The notes beneath the pieces are model-generated. The model was not told the DNA's origin, made no database searches, and saw only the letters and a program-made list of their open reading frames with translations. From Bacillus sp. es.036 (GTDB taxonomy: Bacteria > Bacillota > Bacilli > Bacillales > Guptibacillaceae): a stretch of 61,705 bases of DNA. The position numbers and the translations under genes were made by a program. The stretch is taken from positions 1 to 61,705 of the forward strand of contig NZ_PDIZ01000002.1 of NCBI RefSeq assembly GCF_002563635.1. The letters are read 5' to 3'. Positions 25,419 to 34,762 of this stretch are shown here, in pieces (the first letter of the stretch is position 1; every line of letters begins with the position of its first letter).

Positions 25419-25444
25419 GTTTATTGCCTCCTGATTATGGGTAT
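25419..25444 (+). promoter_or_regulatory. sigma-B promoter of ctc
   Basis: GTTTAT, 14-bp spacer, GGGTAT, a near-perfect match to the general-stress pattern GTTTAA-N12-15-GGGTAT. ctc is a classic sigma-B gene in B. subtilis. Confidence 0.82.
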
Positions 25445-25486
25445 TCATAATAGTAGAGTAAAACCTAATCAGGAAGGTGATTAATA

Positions 25487-26137
25487 ATGGCAGCAACATT
25501 AAAAGCATTAGATCGTAATACGAAAAAAAGAAGCGAACTTAGAACATTACGCGAAACTGAAGAAGGCCTTCCGGCCGTTCTTTACGGGAAAGACCGCAAA
25601 AGCGCTCCGGTACAGGTAGACGCTCTTGAGTTCATTAAGGTATATCGTCAGGTCGGAAAAAATGGCGTTATTGAGTTAAACTTCGAAGGACAGGGTACTT
25701 ATCCTGTTATGGTATATGACATGCAAGTTGATCCAATTAAAAACCACGTTCTTCACGTTGACTTCTATTCTGTTGACCTTAACAAGGAAGTAGAAGCAGA
25801 AGTTCCAGTTCACTTAACTGGTGAAGCTGCAGGAAGTAAAGAGGGTGGCGTCGTTCAGCAAATGCTTCATGAAATTCTTGTGAAAGCTAAGCCGAATGAT
25901 TTCCCTGATAGCATCGATATCGATATTTCAGAGCTTAACGTGGGTGACGCTGTACAAGCTGGAGATCTTCCAAAAGGTGATAAATACGAAATTCTTCTAG
26001 ATGATGAAGAGCCAATTGCTTCAATCGTACCTCCAACAGAAGAGCCTGTTGAAGACGAAGAAGAAGCTGATGAGGTAGCAGAAGAACCACCAGCAGATCA
26101 GGAAGAAACTGGTGACGAAACAAAGAAAACAGAATAA
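25487..26137 (+). CDS. ctc: 50S ribosomal protein L25 / general stress protein Ctc
   Basis: 216 residues: an L25-type 5S rRNA-binding domain (about 1-92) and a TL5 C-terminal beta domain (about 93-185), followed by an acidic low-complexity tail (EEPVEDEEEADEVAEEPPAD, then more). Ctc binds 5S rRNA and joins ribosomes under stress. AGGAAGGTGA precedes the ATG. The sigma-B promoter upstream fits stress induction. Confidence 0.95.
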   Translation: MAATLKALDRNTKKRSELRTLRETEEGLPAVLYGKDRKSAPVQVDALEFIKVYRQVGKNGVIELNFEGQGTYPVMVYDMQVDPIKNHVLHVDFYSVDLNKEVEAEVPVHLTGEAAGSKEGGVVQQMLHEILVKAKPNDFPDSIDIDISELNVGDAVQAGDLPKGDKYEILLDDEEPIASIVPPTEEPVEDEEEADEVAEEPPADQEETGDETKKTE

Positions 26138-26145
26138 ACAACAAG

Positions 26146-26175
26146 GACGTAACCGAACGGGTTACGTCTTTTTTT
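26146..26175 (+). terminator. terminator of ctc
   Basis: GACGTAACC pairs with GGTTACGTC, 5-nt loop, seven T. Confidence 0.92.
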
Positions 26176-26258
26176 CAAGATAAAGATACTTCGGGTGAAT
26201 AAGTGCACGAATTTTTGATACGATAGAAGAAAAGCAATGAAAGGTAGGGCGTCAGCCG

Positions 26259-26816
26259 TTGAAATTAATTGTAGGTCTCGGTAACCCGGGAAAGAAATTT
26301 TCTAATACAAGACATAATGTAGGATTTATGGCGATTGACCAACTTGCAAAAGAGATGGGAATCTCGTTAGATCAAAAGAAGTTTCAGGGTATATATGGTA
26401 AAGGAGTAGTAAATGGAGAAGCCGTTTATCTATTAAAACCACAAACCTTTATGAATTTGTCAGGAGAATCCGTGCGTCCATTGATGGAATACTTTAATAT
26501 TGAGGTAGCGGACTTGCTTGTCATATATGATGATTTGGATCTTCCTACTGGTAAAGTACGAATTCGTCAGAAAGGTAGCGCTGGTGGACATAATGGAATG
26601 AAGTCCATTATCACACACCTCCATACACAGGATTTTAAGAGGGTACGAATCGGAATTGATCGATCAGCACGCCAAACTGTCATTGACTATGTTTTAAAAC
26701 CTTTCTCAAAGGAAGAAATAGAGCCGATTCAACTTGCTATCGAGCAAACGGCAAAAGCGTGTGAAGCATGGACAACAACCTCTTTTCCAGAAGTGATGAA
26801 TCAGTATAACTCGTGA
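26259..26816 (+). CDS. pth: peptidyl-tRNA hydrolase
   Basis: 185 residues; frees tRNA from prematurely released peptidyl-tRNA. B. subtilis calls it spoVC because mutants block sporulation. GLGNPGKKFSNTRHNVGFM (residues 6-24) carries the catalytic histidine, KPQTFMNLSG (about 62-71) and GSAGGHNGMKSI (about 107-118) complete the site. A TTG start at 26259 is implied, with AAAGGTAGGG about 10 bases upstream. Confidence 0.96.
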   Translation: MKLIVGLGNPGKKFSNTRHNVGFMAIDQLAKEMGISLDQKKFQGIYGKGVVNGEAVYLLKPQTFMNLSGESVRPLMEYFNIEVADLLVIYDDLDLPTGKVRIRQKGSAGGHNGMKSIITHLHTQDFKRVRIGIDRSARQTVIDYVLKPFSKEEIEPIQLAIEQTAKACEAWTTTSFPEVMNQYNS

Positions 26817-26844
26817 ATATCCTGTCATTCTCCCGTCCATACTA
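26815..26844 (+). promoter_or_regulatory. sigma-G promoter of fin
   Basis: GAATA, exactly 18 bp, then CATACTA: a full match to GHATR-N18-CATnHTA. It overlaps the pth stop codon. Confidence 0.78.
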
Positions 26845-26873
26845 GTAAAAGATAGGAACAGGGAGGATCTTTT

Positions 26874-27104
26874 ATGGATATTCATTACGTATGCCGTCAC
26901 TGTGGAACGGAGATTGGAAGACTGTCACAACAAAACCACACAGCTGACGAACTAGGGTTTCAACAGCTCACTGAGAAGGAGCGCCAGACAATGGTTCACT
27001 ATCACCATGATGGAACAATTGAAGTGAAAGCCATTTGCGAAGATTGCCATGAAGCCATGGAGCGATCGCCATCTTTTCATGAGCTTGATACATTTATTCA
27101 GTAA
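26874..27104 (+). CDS. fin: anti-sigma-F factor Fin
   Basis: 76 residues (YabK). Fin helps switch the forespore from sigma-F to sigma-G by binding RNA polymerase and displacing sigma-F. Two zinc knuckles are visible: CRHCGTEIG near residue 7 and CEDCHEAM near 56. CAGGGAGGATC precedes the ATG. The sigma-G type promoter upstream fits the published feedback, in which fin is expressed from late forespore promoters. Confidence 0.92.
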   Translation: MDIHYVCRHCGTEIGRLSQQNHTADELGFQQLTEKERQTMVHYHHDGTIEVKAICEDCHEAMERSPSFHELDTFIQ

Positions 27105-27107
27105 GAA

Positions 27108-27135
27108 GCTTTGGGAGTGAGTCCAAAGCATTTTT
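27108..27135 (+). terminator. terminator of fin
   Basis: GCTTTGG pairs with CCAAAGC, 8-nt loop, then A and five T. Confidence 0.83.
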
Positions 27136-27298
27136 GCGTTAACCAAAGGAACCAACCGATTTCAAGACCAATAGATTTTAGAGGTTTTTTAGATTCTGTG
27201 CCAAGTTTGTTAATGTCCATCGTTTCAGCACTAGCGTATTAAGACGATTTACGACATGCTTGCACTTTTCCATAGTGAGAGGGGAGAATAACTTACCG

Positions 27299-30200
27299 AT
27301 GTTAGGTTTAAGAGAATATTTTAGTAAGGGCGATGAATTTCAGTCCGTGTTTACCGGGGTGAAAGAGGGGCTTAAAGAACAACTTGTTGCAGGGCTAGCT
27401 GGTTCTGCTCGGATGCTTCTGATGGCCTCTCTCTATCATGAAACAAAGCGTCCTCAGCTCATTATTACCCACAATTTGTATCAAGCTCAGAAGCTCTATG
27501 AAGATATGTGTGAGCTTGTCTCTCAAGATGAAGTTTACTTGTATCCTGTAAATGAGCTCATTTCTTCAGAAATTGCCATAGCAAGCCCTGAATTAAGAGG
27601 ACAGCGAATGGAAGCTTTAAATTATTGGATGAAGAATAAAAACGGGATCGTTATTGCGCCAATTTCTGGCGTTAGAAGATATCTTCCACCAAAAAGTATC
27701 TGGCAAAAAAGCCAGATTTCATTTGCTGTCGGCGATGACATTCCTTTAGAAGAAACGCTCGCAACTTTTGTCGCTATGGGTTATGAACGTGTACCAATGG
27801 TTTCTTCACCAGGCGAATTTAGCGTCAGAGGCGGTATTATCGATATTTATCCTTTGACGGAAAATAGCCCAATCCGAATTGAATTATTCGATACAGAAGT
27901 GGATTCTATTCGGTTTTTTGATATCGAGTCTCAACGATCTGCAAATAAAACAGATCGCATTACAATTGGACCTGCAGATGAGGTCGTGTTATTTCCAGAA
28001 AATTATCGACGAGGGGCAGAGCGCCTTCAGAAAGAATTGCAGGATTCACTAAAAAAAGTGAAAGATCAGAAAGTAAAAGAAGCCATGCACGAAAACATTA
28101 CGTATGAAATTGATCAGCTGAAAAGTGAGCAAAATTTTCAGGGTGTGATCAAGTATATGGATTATTATTATGACCAGCCTGCAAGTTTACTAGATTATTT
28201 ACCTGAGGATGGTCTTGTTGTTTTTGATGAAGTGAGCCGAATTCAAGAAATGTCTTCTGATCTGGATAAAGAAGAAGCAGAATGGCAAACAGCTCTCCTA
28301 AATCAGGGGGAAATTGTGTCATCTGTTTCCTTATCGAGATCTTACGATACGTTATTCGCAAAGCCTGTTCACTCAACAATCTATTTATCGATCTTCTTAC
28401 GACACGTTCCATATACAAATCCACAAAACATTATTAATGTTTCAAGTAAAGCAATGCAGAACTTCCATGGTCAAATGAAAGTACTAACTAGTGAAATTGA
28501 GCGGTGGAAAAAAAGCGGTAACGCCATTGTTTTTCTTGCAGCAACAGAAGAGCGAAGGAAGCGCCTTGAGCGAGTTCTAGAAGATTATGAAATCAATGCG
28601 ATGATGGTAGAACAAGATACGCCGATTTCCCATCAGCAGCCACAAATTTTAATAGGTAGCCTAAACGGTGGGTTTGAACTCCCGATGCAGAAGCTAGCTG
28701 TTCTAACGGAAGCGGAAGTATTCACGAAACAATCGAAAAAGCCAAGACGTTCTCAAAAGATGTCGAATGCTGAACGAATTAAAAGCTATTCAGAGTTGAA
28801 GGTGGGCGATTACATTGTTCACGTCAATCACGGAATAGGGAAATATCTCGGTATACGCACACTAGAAGTTAGCGGCATTCATAAAGATTATCTTTATGTG
28901 AGTTATGCGGGTAATGATAATTTGTATGTTCCGGTGGAGCAAATCGATCAAGTGATGAAATATGTAGGTTCTGAAGGAAAAGAACCGAAGCTCTACAAAC
29001 TTGGTGGAACGGAATGGAAAAAAGTAAAGCGTAAAGTTCAATCTTCTGTTGAAGACATAGCTGACGACTTAATTAAATTGTATGCCGAACGTGAGGCGAG
29101 TGTTGGGCATAAGTTTGAGAAGGATACAGAAGAGCAAAGGGAGTTCGAAGCTGCCTTTCCGTACCAGGAAACGGATGATCAACTCCGAGCCATTCAAGAA
29201 ATTAAAGAAGACATGGAAAAAACACGTCCGATGGATCGATTGCTGTGTGGTGATGTGGGTTATGGCAAAACCGAAGTTAGTATTCGAGCTGCATTTAAAG
29301 CCATTATGGATGGAAAACAGGTGGCTTTTCTAGTCCCGACAACGATTCTCGCTCAACAGCATTTTGCGACGATACAGGAGCGGTTTGCGGATCACCCCAT
29401 TAACATTGGGCTATTAAGCCGCTTCCGCTCAAGGAAGGAGCAAAATGAGACGTTAAAGGGTGTTAAGAACGGTACGGTTGATATTGTGATCGGTACACAC
29501 CGACTTTTATCGAAAGACGTCACGTATCATGATCTTGGCCTCCTGATAGTCGATGAAGAACAACGTTTTGGTGTGACACATAAAGAAAAAATCAAGAAGT
29601 TAAAAGCGAACGTAGATGTGTTAACCCTTACTGCAACACCAATTCCAAGAACGCTTCATATGTCGATGTTAGGTGTTCGAGATTTATCCGTTATCGAGAC
29701 GCCCCCAGAAAACCGCTTCCCTGTACAAACGTATGTGGTTGAATATAATGGGACACTTGTACGAGAGGCCATTGAAAGGGAACTTGCACGTGGAGGACAG
29801 GTTTATTTCCTTTATAACCGTGTAGATTCAATTGATTACATGACAGATCAAATTCGAACGCTTGTCCCAGAAGCGAGAGTTAGCTACGCTCATGGTCAAA
29901 TGAGTGAAACCGAGCTCGAATCTGTGATGATTGATTTTCTTGATGGGAATTATGATGTGCTCGTTAGTACAACCATTATTGAAACAGGTGTAGATATTCC
30001 AAACGTCAATACCCTTCTTGTATACGATGGCGATAAAATGGGCCTGTCTCAGCTTTATCAGCTCCGTGGTCGAGTAGGTCGCTCGAATCGTGTTGCTTAT
30101 GCTTATATTACGTATCAACGAGATAAAGTTCTAACAGAAGTAGCAGAGAAACGCCTTCAAGCGATTAAAGAATTTACTGAGTTAGGTTCCGGATTTAAAA

Positions 30201-30832
30201 TCGCTATGCGCGATCTTTCTATTCGAGGTGCTGGTAACCTTCTTGGAGCAGAACAGCATGGATTTATTGATTCGGTCGGTTTCGATTTGTATTCTCAGAT
30301 GTTAAAAGATGCAATTGAAGAACGAAAAGGCGATGCACCAAAAGAGAAAGCGTTCAGCGTTGAAATTGATCTTGAGGTAGATGCTTACATTCCTGGTACG
30401 TATATTAACGATGAGAAGCAGAAAATTGATATGTATAAACGCTTCCGGTCAATTGAATCATTGAAAGACATCATGGATTTACAAGATGAGATGATGGATC
30501 GATTTGGAGATTTTCCAGAAGAGGTTGAATATCTCTTCCAAGTGTCTCGTATGAAAGAGCTTGCCAAAGAAGTAAAAGTTGAAAAAATTGGCCGAAGTAA
30601 GAAAGACATTCAGCTACTTTTCCATGAATCAGCGCGAGAAGCAATTGGGGGAGAAACAATCTTTGAGGTAGCGAATGAATTTGGGAATAAGCTCTCCCTG
30701 GGAGCAGATGGTAATAAAGTAAAGGTAGTTGTGAAAGGAAGAGGCCTTGAAACAAAGGGACATCTTCAGCTTGTTGAAAAAGTTTTAAAGAAAGTAAAGG
30801 GAGCAAAAAAGCAGCCAATGAATGCGAATTAA
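27299..30832 (+). CDS. mfd: transcription-repair coupling factor Mfd
   Basis: 1177 residues, the same length as B. subtilis Mfd. It pushes RNA polymerase off DNA lesions and recruits UvrA. Order: UvrB-like domains (about 1-350), RNA polymerase interaction domain (about 490-560), RecG-like translocase with P-loop GDVGYGKT (651-658) and Walker B DEEQ (752-755), then the C-terminal TRCF domain. The ATG at 27299 is chosen because GGGGAG lies 12 bases upstream; a TTG at 27260 lies before that site. Confidence 0.96.
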   Translation: MLGLREYFSKGDEFQSVFTGVKEGLKEQLVAGLAGSARMLLMASLYHETKRPQLIITHNLYQAQKLYEDMCELVSQDEVYLYPVNELISSEIAIASPELRGQRMEALNYWMKNKNGIVIAPISGVRRYLPPKSIWQKSQISFAVGDDIPLEETLATFVAMGYERVPMVSSPGEFSVRGGIIDIYPLTENSPIRIELFDTEVDSIRFFDIESQRSANKTDRITIGPADEVVLFPENYRRGAERLQKELQDSLKKVKDQKVKEAMHENITYEIDQLKSEQNFQGVIKYMDYYYDQPASLLDYLPEDGLVVFDEVSRIQEMSSDLDKEEAEWQTALLNQGEIVSSVSLSRSYDTLFAKPVHSTIYLSIFLRHVPYTNPQNIINVSSKAMQNFHGQMKVLTSEIERWKKSGNAIVFLAATEERRKRLERVLEDYEINAMMVEQDTPISHQQPQILIGSLNGGFELPMQKLAVLTEAEVFTKQSKKPRRSQKMSNAERIKSYSELKVGDYIVHVNHGIGKYLGIRTLEVSGIHKDYLYVSYAGNDNLYVPVEQIDQVMKYVGSEGKEPKLYKLGGTEWKKVKRKVQSSVEDIADDLIKLYAEREASVGHKFEKDTEEQREFEAAFPYQETDDQLRAIQEIKEDMEKTRPMDRLLCGDVGYGKTEVSIRAAFKAIMDGKQVAFLVPTTILAQQHFATIQERFADHPINIGLLSRFRSRKEQNETLKGVKNGTVDIVIGTHRLLSKDVTYHDLGLLIVDEEQRFGVTHKEKIKKLKANVDVLTLTATPIPRTLHMSMLGVRDLSVIETPPENRFPVQTYVVEYNGTLVREAIERELARGGQVYFLYNRVDSIDYMTDQIRTLVPEARVSYAHGQMSETELESVMIDFLDGNYDVLVSTTIIETGVDIPNVNTLLVYDGDKMGLSQLYQLRGRVGRSNRVAYAYITYQRDKVLTEVAEKRLQAIKEFTELGSGFKIAMRDLSIRGAGNLLGAEQHGFIDSVGFDLYSQMLKDAIEERKGDAPKEKAFSVEIDLEVDAYIPGTYINDEKQKIDMYKRFRSIESLKDIMDLQDEMMDRFGDFPEEVEYLFQVSRMKELAKEVKVEKIGRSKKDIQLLFHESAREAIGGETIFEVANEFGNKLSLGADGNKVKVVVKGRGLETKGHLQLVEKVLKKVKGAKKQPMNAN

Positions 30833-30872
30833 AGCCGATTTTGGAGGAACCTCATAATTTTGACAGGTTTGT

Positions 30873-30902
30873 GAATAGAACTCATACGTCCAAACGATAC
30901 TA
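30873..30902 (+). promoter_or_regulatory. sigma-G promoter of spoVT
   Basis: GAATA, 18-bp spacer, GATACTA, one mismatch from the sigma-G pattern. spoVT is a sigma-G gene in B. subtilis. Confidence 0.75.
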
Positions 30903-30983
30903 ATGGAAACATATTGTAGAACATGCAATAGAAAAAGTGATTGGAGCAATCACCTACAACTTCCAGAAAGCGAGGCAACTTAG

Positions 30984-31514
30984 ATGAAAGCAACAGGTAT
31001 CGTGCGTCGTATTGATGATTTGGGGCGTGTAGTTATCCCGAAAGAAATTCGCAGAACACTCAGGATTAGAGAAGGGGACCCACTGGAGATTTTTGTTGAT
31101 CGAGAAGGGGAAGTTATTCTCAAAAAATACTCTCCAATCAGTGAGCTTGGTGATTTTGCGAAAGAATACGCAGAGTCTCTAGCAGAGCATTCGGGGCATA
31201 TTGCCCTTATCTCTGATCGCGACGTCTACATTACAACTGCGGGTGGTCCAAAGAAAGAATACTTAAACAAAAGCATTGGCGAATCTGTAGAAAAAGCGAT
31301 GAATGAACGAAGATGTTTGCTAAATGAAAGTAAATCTGAACTCATTGAAGGAGTTCCTGTTGAAACAGGACATGTGATTGCTCCAATAATAGCGAATGGC
31401 GATCCAATTGGAACGGTCATCTTACTTGCAAAAGAAGATGAAAAGGTAACGGAATTGGAACAAAAGCTATCTGAAACAGCAGCGGGTTTTCTTGCAAGAC
31501 AAATGGAACAATAG
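30984..31514 (+). CDS. spoVT: stage V sporulation regulator SpoVT
   Basis: 176 residues: an AbrB-like DNA-binding domain (1-50, MKATGIVRRIDDLGRVVIPK onward) and a C-terminal GAF domain (about 60-176). SpoVT tunes sigma-G dependent genes in the forespore, including germination receptors and SASP genes. No clear GGAGG lies before the ATG (GAGGCAAC). It is paralogous to abrB in this window. A terminator follows. Confidence 0.95.
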   Translation: MKATGIVRRIDDLGRVVIPKEIRRTLRIREGDPLEIFVDREGEVILKKYSPISELGDFAKEYAESLAEHSGHIALISDRDVYITTAGGPKKEYLNKSIGESVEKAMNERRCLLNESKSELIEGVPVETGHVIAPIIANGDPIGTVILLAKEDEKVTELEQKLSETAAGFLARQMEQ

Positions 31515-31524
31515 AACAGCAATT

Positions 31525-31549
31525 AAATGGAGGCCAACGCCTCCATTTT
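31525..31549 (+). terminator. terminator of spoVT
   Basis: AAATGGAGGC with GCCTCCATTT, 4-nt loop, T-rich tail. Confidence 0.85.
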
Positions 31550-31561
31550 CTTTGGTTTAAA

Positions 31562-31636
31562 GGGTAGGAAAGTCTAGCCGAGCGGTGGTGAACAAGGCGC
31601 TTGCACTACTCTTATCGGCTTTCAAAACTTTCCCAT
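31562..31636 (+). other. structured spacer between spoVT and yabM
   Basis: Four nested complementary pairs: GGAAAGT (31567) with ACTTTCC (31627), AGCCGA (31576) with TCGGCT (31615), GTGGTG (31585) with CACTAC (31604), CAAG (31593) with CTTG (31600). The whole can fold into one long interrupted hairpin. No terminator T run follows. Function unknown. Confidence 0.5.
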
Positions 31637-31693
31637 CTTGGCTCATATGATATAATTCGTACATAAACACGTATTGAATTTTGGCAGGTGTGT

Positions 31694-33286
31694 ATGAAAA
31701 CAGAAGAAAATCAAAAAGGATTCTGGCACGGAGCGCTTTTACTTACTGCAGTCGCTCTTTTTATGAAGGTACTAAGCGTTGGCTATCGAATTCCTTATCA
31801 AAATATTACTGGTGACATCGGTTTTTACGTCTATCAACAAATTTACCCGTTCTACTCGATCGCTATCATTCTCGCTACATATGGGTTTCCGGTTGTCATT
31901 TCACGTCTTATCTCTGAACAGCTTGCAGAAAATAACGTTGATCAAGCGAAAGAGCTTTCTCGTTATAGTTTCTATATCCTTGCTATGCTTGGTTTTGGCG
32001 GGTTTCTGCTTCTGTATGTTTCTGCTCCTTTGTTAGCTACGTTAATGGAGGATCATCGTTTAATTGGACCGCTGCGCACCACAGCCTTTTCTTTTCTAAT
32101 TATGCCTGGTATTGCGTCGATTAGAGGTTATTTTCAAGGGCAAGAAAATGTTGTTCCTACAGCGTGGTCACAAGTCACCGAACAATCTGTTCGTGTCGTA
32201 GCTATTCTGACGATATCGATAAGTCTTGTTGCAGGCGGAGCGGATGCCTATGCAGCGGGAACTGGGGCTGCACTGGGTTCATTAGTAGGTGGCCTTGCAG
32301 CCTTCATTCTGCTCTTTGTTCTTCGCTATCGACATCAGCCGCTCCGTATAAATTCTCTAACAAAACGCTCATTTCGTTTTTTTGGCGTCGCTCGCAGGAT
32401 TTTAACGGAAGGGACATTAGTATGTGTCAGTGCTCTTGTGATGGTACTTTTCCAGCTAATGGACGCATTAACCATCGTACCGGGGTTAATGGAACATGGA
32501 CTTTCTTCAATAGGGGCTAGGGAAACAAAAGGAATATTTGATCGCGGTCAGCCCCTTATGCAGGTGGGCACAGTGCTTGCTACCTCACTTTCGTTATCAA
32601 TCGTACCGGTGATCTCGAAAGCATCGGCGGAAAAACAGAAGGCGTTCATTCGTGATAAGGCTGCTCTTTCTCTAAAAGTTAGTTTTGTTATTGGACTTGC
32701 AGCTTCCGCGGGGCTAGCGATCATCATGAAGGAAACCAATGTGATGCTTTTTAAAGATCAATCTCTTTCACCTACGCTCAGTCTTCTTGCATTTGCGATT
32801 TTCTTCAGTTCCCTTGCGATGACTGCAGCAGGTGTTTTGCAAGGTGTGGGTTTAGCAAGAAAAGCGGCTCGTTATGCTGTAATTGGCATATTTGTGAAGG
32901 GCTTTTTAAATCTTATTTTGATTCCACTAATAGGCATTAATGGGGCTGCATTTGCAACAGTCATTGGCTTTGCAGTGGTTGCCGGACTAACTGTTTTTGC
33001 TGTGCATTCTAAAGTTAAATTGATTGAATATCCTTTCTATTTAAGACGAGCTGTAGCGGCTGTGATGGTCATGAGTACAGCTGTAGTGATACTGCAGTTC
33101 TTTATTCCATCGTTTCTCTCTAGAGGACTATCCAGTATCTCAGCACTTGCAGGAGCCATAGTTGGAGGTCTCATGTTCGGTTTCGCAACACTCATACTGC
33201 AAGTATTTACAGAGAAAGAATTACTGCAATTACCTAAAGGAGAGAAGATCTCTTTGTATCAAACCAAATTAAAGAAAGGAGCCTGA
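31694..33286 (+). CDS. MOP-superfamily flippase-like membrane protein YabM
   Basis: About 530 residues with some 14 hydrophobic segments, of the polysaccharide-transport/MurJ-like MOP family (MviN/SpoVB relatives). Members flip lipid-linked sugars; YabM itself supports lipid II transport in B. subtilis only as part of a redundant set, so the substrate is uncertain. The start is the ATG at 31694 after GGCAGG; a GTG at 31688 is possible. Four bases separate it from yabN. Confidence 0.87.
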   Translation: MKTEENQKGFWHGALLLTAVALFMKVLSVGYRIPYQNITGDIGFYVYQQIYPFYSIAIILATYGFPVVISRLISEQLAENNVDQAKELSRYSFYILAMLGFGGFLLLYVSAPLLATLMEDHRLIGPLRTTAFSFLIMPGIASIRGYFQGQENVVPTAWSQVTEQSVRVVAILTISISLVAGGADAYAAGTGAALGSLVGGLAAFILLFVLRYRHQPLRINSLTKRSFRFFGVARRILTEGTLVCVSALVMVLFQLMDALTIVPGLMEHGLSSIGARETKGIFDRGQPLMQVGTVLATSLSLSIVPVISKASAEKQKAFIRDKAALSLKVSFVIGLAASAGLAIIMKETNVMLFKDQSLSPTLSLLAFAIFFSSLAMTAAGVLQGVGLARKAARYAVIGIFVKGFLNLILIPLIGINGAAFATVIGFAVVAGLTVFAVHSKVKLIEYPFYLRRAVAAVMVMSTAVVILQFFIPSFLSRGLSSISALAGAIVGGLMFGFATLILQVFTEKELLQLPKGEKISLYQTKLKKGA

Positions 33287-33289
33287 ACG

Positions 33290-34747
33290 ATGGCGAGTAT
33301 TACAATTATTGGAACTGGAGCGGGAGACCTTACTCAGCTCTCTCTCGGCAGCTATCGGAAGCTGAAGTCGGCTGATCGAATTTTTGCAAGAACGCTTGAT
33401 CACCCTGTCCTTAGAGAGTTAATCGGTGAAGGGCTTGTGGTGACAGGTTTTGACGACATTTATGAAAGTAATGATTCTTTTGAGGAAACTTACCGCACCA
33501 TTGTTGACCGTCTATTTGAAGAGGCACAACAGGGCTCTCTCATTTATGCTGTTCCTGGACATCCAATGATGGCTGAGGCGACTGTACAGCTCCTATTAGA
33601 GGAACAAGCTCAGCATGGTGTTGAAGTGATTGTTGCAGGAGGACAAAGTTTCCTTGATGATCTATTTACTGCGGTTCGAATCGATCCAATTGAAGGCTGT
33701 CAGATTCTCGATGCAACACGTTTTACAAAATCCGAAGTTCAAGTACGCAATCATTTAATATTTGTACAGGTTTATGATCAGTTCACTGCTTCAAGTGTTA
33801 AATTAACCTTAATGGAGCTTTTGCCTGATGATTACGAGGTGACTGTTCTACAAGCAGCGGGGAGTCAGGACGAGAAAATAATGACAGTACCCTTGTTCGA
33901 GTTAGACCGGTCAATGGAAGTTAATAATTTGACGGCAGTATACGTTCCTCCTGTAAAGGATACAACGCTTTTATATCAGGATTTTGAATGGGTTCGACAT
34001 GTGGTAGCAAGACTACGCGGTCCTGGAGGCTGTCCTTGGGATCAGAAGCAAACGCACGAATCATTAAAAAAATACTTAATTGAAGAAGCTTATGAAGTGT
34101 TAGAAGCAATAGACGATCAAGACGATGAACATCTTGCTGATGAATTAGGAGATGTATTGCTTCAGGTTCTCTTACATGCTCAAATTGGTGAGGATGAGGG
34201 GATGTTTACAATGGAGGACGTTATCGGAAAGTTAAGCGATAAATTAATTCGAAGACATCCACACGTATTTGGAGACGAACAGGTTCAAACCGCTGAGGAA
34301 GTAGTGGGGCTTTGGAATCAAGTGAAAGAACAGGAAAAGGATGCTGCCCCATCACAGTTTGATACGATTCCGAAAGGTCTTCCTGGTCTCATGCGAGCAA
34401 ACGAACTACAAAAAGCAGCTGCAAAAGTTGACTTCGACTGGGATGAAGTCGATCCAATTTTGGAGAAGGTTCAAGAGGAACTAACAGAATTTAAAGAAGC
34501 TGTGAACAATAAAACGTTTCATGATCAGGAAGACGAGCTTGGAGACTTATTATTTGCGCTCGTGAATGTAGCTCGCTACTATAAAATTGATCCAGAAGTA
34601 GCCATTCACCGAACCAATCATAAATTTGTTTCTCGTTTTCAATATATTGAGAGACGAGTAAAGGAAAAAGGACTTGAAATAGAGAAGTTATCTCTTGAAG
34701 AACTAGATTATTTCTGGAATGAAGCAAAGCAAAAAGGAATTAAATAG
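33290..34747 (+). CDS. yabN: YabN: tetrapyrrole methylase-like plus MazG pyrophosphohydrolase
   Basis: 485 residues. The N-terminal 220 residues have the SAM-dependent tetrapyrrole/corrin methylase fold (ITIIGTGAGDLTQL near residues 4-17). The C-terminal part is a MazG nucleotide pyrophosphohydrolase, with GGCPWDQKQTHESLKKYLIE near 245-264 and the metal site EEAY, then DELGDVLLQVLLH near 285-297. A second, partial MazG repeat follows (EDELGDLLFAL near 415). MazG cleaves NTPs or damaged nucleotides; the N-terminal activity is unknown. AAAGGAG precedes the ATG. Confidence 0.92.
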   Translation: MASITIIGTGAGDLTQLSLGSYRKLKSADRIFARTLDHPVLRELIGEGLVVTGFDDIYESNDSFEETYRTIVDRLFEEAQQGSLIYAVPGHPMMAEATVQLLLEEQAQHGVEVIVAGGQSFLDDLFTAVRIDPIEGCQILDATRFTKSEVQVRNHLIFVQVYDQFTASSVKLTLMELLPDDYEVTVLQAAGSQDEKIMTVPLFELDRSMEVNNLTAVYVPPVKDTTLLYQDFEWVRHVVARLRGPGGCPWDQKQTHESLKKYLIEEAYEVLEAIDDQDDEHLADELGDVLLQVLLHAQIGEDEGMFTMEDVIGKLSDKLIRRHPHVFGDEQVQTAEEVVGLWNQVKEQEKDAAPSQFDTIPKGLPGLMRANELQKAAAKVDFDWDEVDPILEKVQEELTEFKEAVNNKTFHDQEDELGDLLFALVNVARYYKIDPEVAIHRTNHKFVSRFQYIERRVKEKGLEIEKLSLEELDYFWNEAKQKGIK

Positions 34748-34762
34748 GGAGCGTTGAAACAA

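Noticed and set aside
31574-31610. A leucine or serine tRNA gene
   Set aside because: Only a D-arm-like stretch is present; acceptor stem, T arm and CCA are missing.
31650-31670. Sigma-K or sigma-A promoter of yabM at CATATGATATAAT
   Set aside because: The -10 word looks good but no -35 at the right distance was found for either sigma factor.
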